Of a stretch of DNA of 64,000 bases, positions 58,169 through 64,000 are shown piece by piece. Source of the stretch: CAWCKS01 sp963763485 (GTDB lineage: Bacteria; Pseudomonadota; Alphaproteobacteria; Rhizobiales; Xanthobacteraceae). The notes under the pieces were generated by a model that was not told the DNA's origin, searched no databases, and saw only the letters and a list, made by a program, of their open reading frames with translations. The stretch lies in assembly GCA_963763485.1 (NCBI GenBank), contig CAVXOW010000005.1, positions 1,426,001 to 1,490,000 on the forward strand, given 5' to 3'. Position numbers and translations under genes: made by a program. Each line of letters starts with the position of its first letter. Position 1 is the stretch's first letter.

Positions 58169-58589
58169 GATCGTCTCGGCTGCCCGTCTCCACGGGCAAG
58201 CCTCCTCCGCCGCGAAGTTTATATGGGCGAATGCGGAATTGACAATCTGCCGCACTAAAGCTTGCCGTTTACGTGATCGATCAAAGCGGCTTTGCCTGAT
58301 CCTCGCGCGTCGGCGTGATCCCGAAGCTTAGAAGTTAGAGGGTAGCATTGGGCTTCGATGATCGCACCCGCCCAGCGGGATCCGGGTCGGATCCCAAGAA
58401 CGTCTTCAAAGGATATCGTCCGCGTCTGGCTTTTGGTTGACGCGTTGCGATTGCGCTAATCTGTCTGCTCTGCGCGGGTTGAAGCGGACATTCGTCTACT
58501 AGAGACCGGGTACTGCGATGCAGAAATTTGCAGTCGCACGGAGAAATTCCCAAATCATTCCAGTGCTTTATTCAATCGAGAATGCAGCA

Positions 58590-58615
58590 GTTCGAATCCT
58601 CTCGCTCCAGCCAAA
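58590..58615 (+). repeat. tRNA-Gln 3'-end copy (candidate att site)
   Basis: These 26 nt match 24 of 26 positions of the tRNA-Gln 3' end and flank at 5786-5811, in the same orientation: from the T loop (GTTCGAATCCTC) through CGCTCCA-G-CCA to AAA. Similarity does not extend into the anticodon half. The A72 and G73 features are specific to tRNA-Gln. The two differences (C to T) still allow G-T pairing with the intact acceptor and T stem. This is the form of a distal attachment site left by an integrative element. Confidence 0.6.
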
Positions 58616-59039
58616 TATTTCAATAAGATCAGTCTCCTGGCAGTTTGGCGCAGAAATGCCCGCAAACTGGGGGTTTCTTCTCTTGTGTCAGAGTCTCAGC
58701 GTGGTGAAATCGCACGAGTAAGCCGGCTAAACCAGAAAAAATCTCCGCGCGAATTTTGAGATATTCCCGTTTAGAGGAGACCTCGGCGAGGAGACCTTTT
58801 CGAATGCACTGCGTGGCGGCCGGATCCGAGTGATATGGCGAAGTTGTTCAGTTTTCGATCGTGCGACGTTGAATTGTCTGATGCTGAAAGCGAAGCAGAG
58901 GCCGGTTGCCTCTTGCCACGGGCTATCGGATAGCAGCGGGTCACGGGTGCAGCACCGAAGTGATGCTTGCGGGAGCGAACTGGCGGTCGTCGACACTCCA
59001 GACGCGATCGCGCCCCGGCGTCAAATTCACCAAGTTCAT
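58616..59039. other. Region without supported gene at the left of the accessory segment
   Basis: Lower-GC DNA with short overlapping frames on both strands. Nothing recognised apart from the flanking tRNA copy and nuclease remnant. Confidence 0.4.
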
Positions 59040-59135
59040 CATCAATACGAGACAAACGCGAGAAACGTTGCTCGTAAACAAGCTGCGTTGGCAGGTGCGC
59101 GGCTCGCAACTCTAATCAACAACGCGCTGAAATAG
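59040..59135 (+). pseudogene. Possible 3' remnant of an S1/P1-type nuclease gene
   Basis: The end of a plus-strand frame reads NARNVARKQAALAGARLATL then INNALK and stop, which resembles the C-terminal helix of S1/P1 nucleases (typically QLAKAGVRLA followed by LN). The zinc-ligand-bearing body of the enzyme is absent. Weak evidence because only about 30 residues remain. Confidence 0.35.
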
Positions 59136-59227
59136 CGCCCTTTGAACGATGCGCAACGCGAGACCGGCCATCGTGGGTTTAGTGCCGCCTATTCCACAGA
59201 CGTGTAGTTCAAGAGTTGGAGTGTCCA

Positions 59228-61408
59228 ATGGGAGTGCTCAGTTCTTCTGCAGCTTTAGCGGTCGCCTTAGTTTTTGCTGCCGCCGGCAGCGTCAGCAACG
59301 CCTTCGCAGCGTACGACGTCGTCTGGAAGGTTGAAAACGGCTTTCGCTTCTACAAGACGTCTGCACCCTTCAATGCCTACAATTCGGTGGCGCAGGAATT
59401 GCGGCGCTCTGGGGCGGATGACTGGATTCTGCGTACGGAGCGTCGCCTTCAGCAAGACAGTGATTGGAACGGCTGGGCATCCAAATGGAAGGACGAAACG
59501 TGCTGGGATCGCACAGGATACGTTCTGACAAATGAGAGTCGTTGCGAGGATTACACCTTGCCGGCGTCTCATCGCGTGCTGCTGTCCGTTAGCGACACGG
59601 ATGAGTTGTCCGACAAGTGCACCATCGTGGCCAATCCGATTGCGTCACGGCCGTCTTCACAGCCCGACCAGGGCCGGCGAGACCAACTCTTCAATCAGCG
59701 AAGAAAGGAGATCGCTGGTCAGCAATCGAACGTCGCATGTAGGGATATCCCGATCGAGGTGCCTTTTTCGTCCGCGGGCGACGCCGGAGTCGAGGCAATC
59801 GTGACAGTCGCCCACGGCGGCTCATCGACGGTTCTTCCGCCGGTGCAAATAATTGTCAAAGACCTATTGATGCTCGGCATGGGGAACTCGTTCGCCGCCG
59901 GCGTCGGAAACCCGGATCGTCCTGCCCAGCTGCGGCGTGACGGTATGATCAATTACGATGGAGGCCCTGTACATCTGCCGGTCCGGCAGAATGGCTATGA
60001 CCATGCACCGCTATCGGAAATAAGCGGCGCCAGCGCGAACTGGTTGGATATCAGGTGCTTCAGGTCGCAATATGGGCCCCAATTTCGGACCGCACTTCAT
60101 CTTGCGGCGGACCTACCCCATGCTGCTGTGACGTTTCTTGATCTTTCATGCGATGGTGCGCGCATCATTGAAGGACTGCTTCATCGGAAAGAGCTCGACG
60201 CTGGCTATGATCCCAATACGGACGATCCAGACGCACAGCTCGGCGTCGCCAGCCGACTGCTTTGTTCGTCTAAGAAGTATAGGTCGGTTTCATACCGGCT
60301 TCGGTTTGCAGATGATGCCGCTCGATGTCCACCGTCACAGCCCAATGAGATTTGTGAGTATTCCAACCGCAAGTACCAGCGAGAAAGGATTGATCAAACT
60401 ACGATGCGAGTTTGTGACCCGACCGGTGCTGATGCATTCCGTCGGAAGATCGACGTTTTGCTCTTAAGTATCGGTGGTAATGATATCGGATTCGCCCCAA
60501 TGGTGGGCAATGTACTGCTCGGAGACATCAAGTTATCGAATCGTGCCCTTCGTTACGTCGCGAGGGAAGTCGGAATGATCCACGATGCCGACGTCGGAAA
60601 GCGGCGCCTTGGTTTTCTTTATGGCAAGTACCGGGTTTTGGATGAGGCACTCGATAAGTATCTGCCGCTGCGGTCGGGATCGCCGAAACCCGTATTTCTG
60701 ACCGCCTACCCCCTCCCGATTGATGACGGGGCCGGCGCGGCCTGCGGAGGCACAAACGAAAACGCGGCGGCAGCGCGGTTCTCGGTCGACGGCAATCCAA
60801 GCTTCAATGGTTTTACCGATCCACCTTCCGACGCCTTGAACAGATTGAAGGCTGTCACAAAGACCAGCTGTCTTTTGAATATCAGGCGACTGGGTTGGTT
60901 CAATGGTGGGCCTGATAGCAACTCGGCTCTCGATCGTCTCACTGCAGCTAACGAGGCTTGTGCGGGTTTGGCTGACGAAGCTCATTCAGAGCTGCCGAAG
61001 ATGGATTGGCAGTTTGAATTCGCGCTGCTCGAGAAATGGCACGGGCACGGTTTTTGCGGGGTCAGACCAGGAGAGGAGAGTCGGGCGTCGCTCTCGCTTC
61101 CGAGATTCAGCTCTCACGAGGGTACGCCTGTTTGGACCCCGCCATTTGACAATTTGCGCCCGTACGAATCGCGTCAACGCTGGATACGGACTCCCAATGA
61201 TGCATTTGCGATAACGAACTGGCAGACATTCTCAGGACAGATTGGTGACCGGGTAAATCTACTCACTGCAACGACAACGTCGGCAATGCACCCAAGCGCA
61301 GAGGGTTACGCCAGCATGGCCGACTCTCTTAGGACGAGAGTTGCGAAGTTCCTGTGTTCTGAGCGCAGGGACGAATTTGCAAGTGAGCCACTTTGTGCGT
61401 CACCTTAA
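59228..61408 (+). CDS. Secreted SGNH/GDSL-like hydrolase with altered block I
   Basis: Exported protein of 726 residues. The signal peptide is MGVLSSSAALAVALVFAAAG with cleavage near NAFA. Residues about 30-205 form an N-terminal region with paired Cys of unknown fold. The SGNH core follows: block I LMLGMGNSFAAGVGNP (Ser221, GNS instead of GDS), block III LLLSIGGNDIGF (GGND 416-419) and block V TTSAMHPSAEGYASMA (catalytic His). Met at 59228 has GGAG 6-7 bases upstream and is preferred to TTG at 59216. It is long for the family and has lower GC than the core genes. Ester substrate unknown. Confidence 0.75.
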   Translation: MGVLSSSAALAVALVFAAAGSVSNAFAAYDVVWKVENGFRFYKTSAPFNAYNSVAQELRRSGADDWILRTERRLQQDSDWNGWASKWKDETCWDRTGYVLTNESRCEDYTLPASHRVLLSVSDTDELSDKCTIVANPIASRPSSQPDQGRRDQLFNQRRKEIAGQQSNVACRDIPIEVPFSSAGDAGVEAIVTVAHGGSSTVLPPVQIIVKDLLMLGMGNSFAAGVGNPDRPAQLRRDGMINYDGGPVHLPVRQNGYDHAPLSEISGASANWLDIRCFRSQYGPQFRTALHLAADLPHAAVTFLDLSCDGARIIEGLLHRKELDAGYDPNTDDPDAQLGVASRLLCSSKKYRSVSYRLRFADDAARCPPSQPNEICEYSNRKYQRERIDQTTMRVCDPTGADAFRRKIDVLLLSIGGNDIGFAPMVGNVLLGDIKLSNRALRYVAREVGMIHDADVGKRRLGFLYGKYRVLDEALDKYLPLRSGSPKPVFLTAYPLPIDDGAGAACGGTNENAAAARFSVDGNPSFNGFTDPPSDALNRLKAVTKTSCLLNIRRLGWFNGGPDSNSALDRLTAANEACAGLADEAHSELPKMDWQFEFALLEKWHGHGFCGVRPGEESRASLSLPRFSSHEGTPVWTPPFDNLRPYESRQRWIRTPNDAFAITNWQTFSGQIGDRVNLLTATTTSAMHPSAEGYASMADSLRTRVAKFLCSERRDEFASEPLCASP

Positions 61409-61579
61409 TCATGGCAACCGTTGACCGCCGGGTGCAAGTGTTCTCGGTGGCTCTGATCGCGATTTCGGATTCGCCTAACGGGTGATATGGAATTCCTGTG
61501 CTGCCGGCCTTGTTGCGACAATGCTCGCGATAAATCGGGTGGCCGAATAGCTCTCGCGGAGCGAGTGTCGTGTTCGACC

Positions 61580-61768
61580 CTAATGTCCTAATAGGACGAT
61601 GCAAACGACCGTCGCAGTCCCGAACAACGCACATAGATAGAAGAAGAATAAGGATCGCGCCGCCCAGCCTCTAGTCTGCGATTTCTTGGGCAGAGTTCCG
61701 CGTCCTCCCTCAAGGAGGAGGGAAGCGCAGCAAATGACCAACAGCGCTAACAGACTGCTCTGGCTCAT
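61580..61768 (-). CDS. Possible small membrane protein, 62 aa
   Basis: The frame encodes two hydrophobic segments (SSLLALLVICCASLLLEGG and SLFFFYLCALFGTATVVCIV) joined by a basic loop (PKKSQTRGWAAR). The pattern is reasonable for a two-span membrane protein. No family recognised and no strong ribosome site seen. Confidence 0.35.
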   Translation of the reverse strand: MSQSSLLALLVICCASLLLEGGRGTLPKKSQTRGWAARSLFFFYLCALFGTATVVCIVLLGH

Positions 61769-61832
61769 TTCGCGTTCCGCGTTGTCGTCCCTATCGGAGT
61801 TCTCTGCTCGCCACGCTCAATCGGCGGGCGAG

Positions 61833-61985
61833 TCAACGCGGGTCGTCACTGTCGCGCAGACGCTGAGCAGGCTCGTCGTAGCCATATCGATTACTGTAGA
61901 AGATCAACGCCATCAGACCGATGCCAACGGCCAGTGAAAAGAGGAGGCCGAGCGCGATCGCGACATAGCCGTAGGTCGGAATCAC
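61833..61985 (-). CDS. Possible 50-aa single-span membrane protein
   Basis: From a GTG start the frame reads IPTYGYVAIALGLLFSLAVG, then IGLMALIFYSNRYGYDEP and a polar tail ending DSDDPR. One strong membrane helix followed by a charged tail suggests a genuine small protein. Codons upstream of the GTG (DQSIV) remain open, so the real start may be earlier. Family unknown to me. Confidence 0.45.
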   Translation of the reverse strand: MIPTYGYVAIALGLLFSLAVGIGLMALIFYSNRYGYDEPAQRLRDSDDPR

Positions 61986-62455
61986 GATGGACTGATCAAG
62001 AATTCCATTCTCTGAAAGCCGTGATAGTCGTCAACGTCAGCAGGCCGAGCAAGGTGACAATGATGTCCGTGGCAACAGTGCGGCTCGGCCTTCTGGAAAC
62101 TTGTGGCAGCTGCAGCCAGTGCCCTTTGCGACTACCTGCGCAAAGCGCTCGTGAGGGACGTTGGCCAGCGGTGCTTCCGAGCGACTTGAGCATTCACTTT
62201 TGCTTCAGCTGCTGCCGTTTTTCATGTCTAATTCTATCCGCCGGTCCGCGATGTGTCGGCCTGTATCACCGCGGGGTTGGCGGGCGAAACACCAAAAGTA
62301 CCCGTCGAATAGCACTTCTTCTATTTGTGTCACCTGAGTCATCTAAATGAAGAAAAGTTTATCCGACAGGCCATGTCAGGCTAAACATTCTCATCCCCCG
62401 ACACAGGCGCCCCAGCCGACACAGGCGACACACGGCCACCAGCTCTGGCCGCGCT
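61986..62455. other. Intergenic region with one doubtful membrane ORF
   Basis: A minus-strand frame at 61996-62193 ends IIVTLLGLLTLTTITAFREW plus NS, a single hydrophobic segment, but its upstream half is Arg/Ser-rich and no good start is visible. The rest shows no gene. Confidence 0.35.
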
Positions 62456-63864
62456 TCACGCCTCCTCCGCCTGCCATTCGGTAATTCCCGGGTTGCGCCA
62501 GGGCCAGCCGGGGAAACGTGCCTCCCATGCCTGCCGTAGCTCGAGCAGGGCAGGGAACGTCCAGCCTCTCACCCGCAAGCACGCGATGCTCGTTGCTGCA
62601 GCCTTGCTTCTTGAAATGGTCGCCGAGCTGGTTGTCGCCGATATGGTAGCGGAGCCGCGGCTCAATGTTGCGGGCATCGTCGAGCAGGCCAGGCCTGGTG
62701 ACGAAGTGCCAGGCGTCGTTTTTGTCCTGGGTTCCCTGTTGCCACTTGCCACTGCGTGCGCAGTTGGGCTGCTCAGGATCACTGCCGGCAAGTGTGCCGC
62801 GCTCCAGCAGTTCGCACCACCAGTTATCGAGCGGCGCTAGGCTGAGCCGCTGCTGTTCGAATAGGCCGGTGTCTGTCGGCAGGTCGCGCGGGTGCCAGTC
62901 GCCGAGATCGTGATGAAGGAGATCGTAAAGCATCGCCGCATAGCCGCCGGCATCCATTTGCGCATACAACGGCGCGAACCACTCGCGGCTTTGGATCTGG
63001 CTGTCCGGCACCTCGCACAGCACATAGCGTCGCTCGCATTCGCCGCTTGGAACGACCCAGTTTTCGTTGCTCGCCATGACAATGTGCAAATAGTTCGGCG
63101 TCTCGACAAGGTTGCGGTGCTTGGCCTCAATCTGCAGGGTCGGCTCCGTGATCAGCCTGTTCAATGAACCGATTGCGGCGCGGTCGCCAGGCCACAGGCA
63201 CTCGTCGGCAAATAGCAGACAGGCGTCCCTCAGATGGAAGTTGAACTCTCCGGTCAGGTGCTTGCTCGAACTGATATGAGCAGCGTGCTGGCCGAAGACC
63301 TGGCGCAGCGCTCGACCCAGCGTTCCCTTGCCGGTGCCCTTTCGACCCTTGAATACCAGGCAGACTTCGGCTTGCTCAGCCGGGTGCTGCACGGCCCAGG
63401 CCATCCAGCTCAGGATATAATTGGCCCGTTCCTCGTTGCCGGCTGCCAGCACCTCCATGATGTGCCGCTGCATCAGTGACCAGTCGCCTTGCTTTGGCTC
63501 GAAGGGCCAGCCCTTCCATAGATTGAGCCCGGCCGGCAATCACCTCGGCGCCGCCTGGTTCGAACACCAGGCCGGCATACTGGCGACGCTTGGGGTGCTC
63601 TAACCAAAAGTCGCCAGCCCTGACGCGCTTGCGGCCGTACTTGATCGTACGGTTGAGCAGCAGGTTGCGGAACTCCGCGAACGTCATGAATGTTGAGACC
63701 TGGCGAACATGGCCGCGGTGCTCGTGGCGTTCGAAGTGATGAACGTAAACGCGACCACCTTCCTGCACCACGCAGTATTTTGCGTTCAGCTCCTCGAGCA
63801 GCAGCTGCCACGACGCTTTCTTCACCGGCTTAGCGAGGGCCGGGTCGATCTCGTCATTGATCAT
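62456..63864 (-). CDS. Phage/plasmid primase-helicase-like ATPase, DUF5906/D5-type (two frameshifts)
   Basis: SF3-type helicase of mobile elements. The first frame has ELNAKYCVVQEGGRVYVHHF and FEPGGAEVI. A break at about 63538 leads to LNLWKGWPFEPKQGDW and the ATPase core: Walker A FKGRKGTGKGTLGRAL, Walker B ACLLFADECLWPGD, then IVMASNENWVVPSGECERRY with the sensor Asn and Arg. A second break near 62570 leads to RVRGWTFPALLELRQAWEAR and the C-terminus EWQAEEA. Joined length is about 468 residues. It is likely a replication protein of a prophage or integrative element extending beyond the right edge. Confidence 0.82.
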
Positions 63865-64000
63865 TATGGCTGTCCTCCTCGTCGGCGCTCGTCGTCGGAG
63901 GAGGTAGCGTCCACTTCGGCGGTGGCCTGCTAACGCGAGTTGGAATCACGCAGGGGCGGCCTCGAGGCGGTGGCGATGGTGGCGGTGCCGGCTCGACCAG
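63865..64000. other. Window edge upstream of the helicase, no gene resolved
   Basis: 136 bp of GC-rich sequence at the end of the window. It may hold the 3' end of a further minus-strand element gene, but nothing can be supported. Confidence 0.3.

Overview
The window is GC-rich alphaproteobacterial DNA, most likely from Bradyrhizobium or a close relative (Nitrobacteraceae). The clues are a form I aerobic CO dehydrogenase operon, a class I PHA synthase, several acyl-CoA and luciferase-like oxidoreductases, and dispersed intergenic palindromes of a kind I recall from Bradyrhizobium. No database search was possible, so family names rest on motifs read by eye. At least twelve 1-2 nt frame breaks, plus one 7-bp tandem duplication, interrupt otherwise good genes, including leuA. 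I treat most breaks as probable sequence errors and annotate across them.

Layout. 0-5.5 kb: 5'-nucleotidase, enoyl-CoA hydratase, ring-cleaving dioxygenase and acyl-CoA dehydrogenase. 5.7 kb: tRNA-Gln. 6.7-9.4 kb: an autotransporter. 9.5-12 kb: small hypothetical proteins. 12.1-15.2 kb: a tight padR-DUF1700-hydrolase-serine hydrolase operon. 15.5-22 kb: a 534-aa orphan, a cyclase with a WGR-like N-terminus, a divergent LysR/MFS pair and an AAA+ ATPase. 22-26 kb: sugar-modification genes (acyltransferase, aminotransferase, glycosyltransferase). 26-31.6 kb: an osmoprotectant importer (permease-binding protein fusion plus ATPase), then a sulfonate/nitrate-type ABC importer. 31.8-36.2 kb: NUDIX hydrolase, PPK2, a leucine-rich leader peptide ahead of leuA, and a Spy-like periplasmic protein. 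36.5 kb: tRNA-Lys followed by fragments of an integrase, a CoA-transferase and a cyclase, which looks like an old insertion scar.

37-46 kb is a catabolic block with three luciferase-like monooxygenases, enoyl-CoA hydratase, GMC oxidoreductase and a group D flavin monooxygenase. It is followed by phaC, a methyltransferase and a glycerophosphodiesterase. 50-58.2 kb (minus strand) is the complete coxC-M-S-L-D-E-F set. CoxL carries the form I AYRCSFR motif, so this organism probably oxidises CO.

58.3-64 kb is accessory in character. It has a 26-nt tRNA-Gln 3'-end copy, a nuclease remnant, a secreted SGNH-like protein with an altered block I, small membrane ORFs and a phage/plasmid-type primase-helicase. 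No CRISPR array, rRNA or intact insertion sequence was seen. The features most worth follow-up are the leuA leader, the WGR-like cyclase fusion, the tRNA-Gln 3'-end repeat and the altered SGNH protein.
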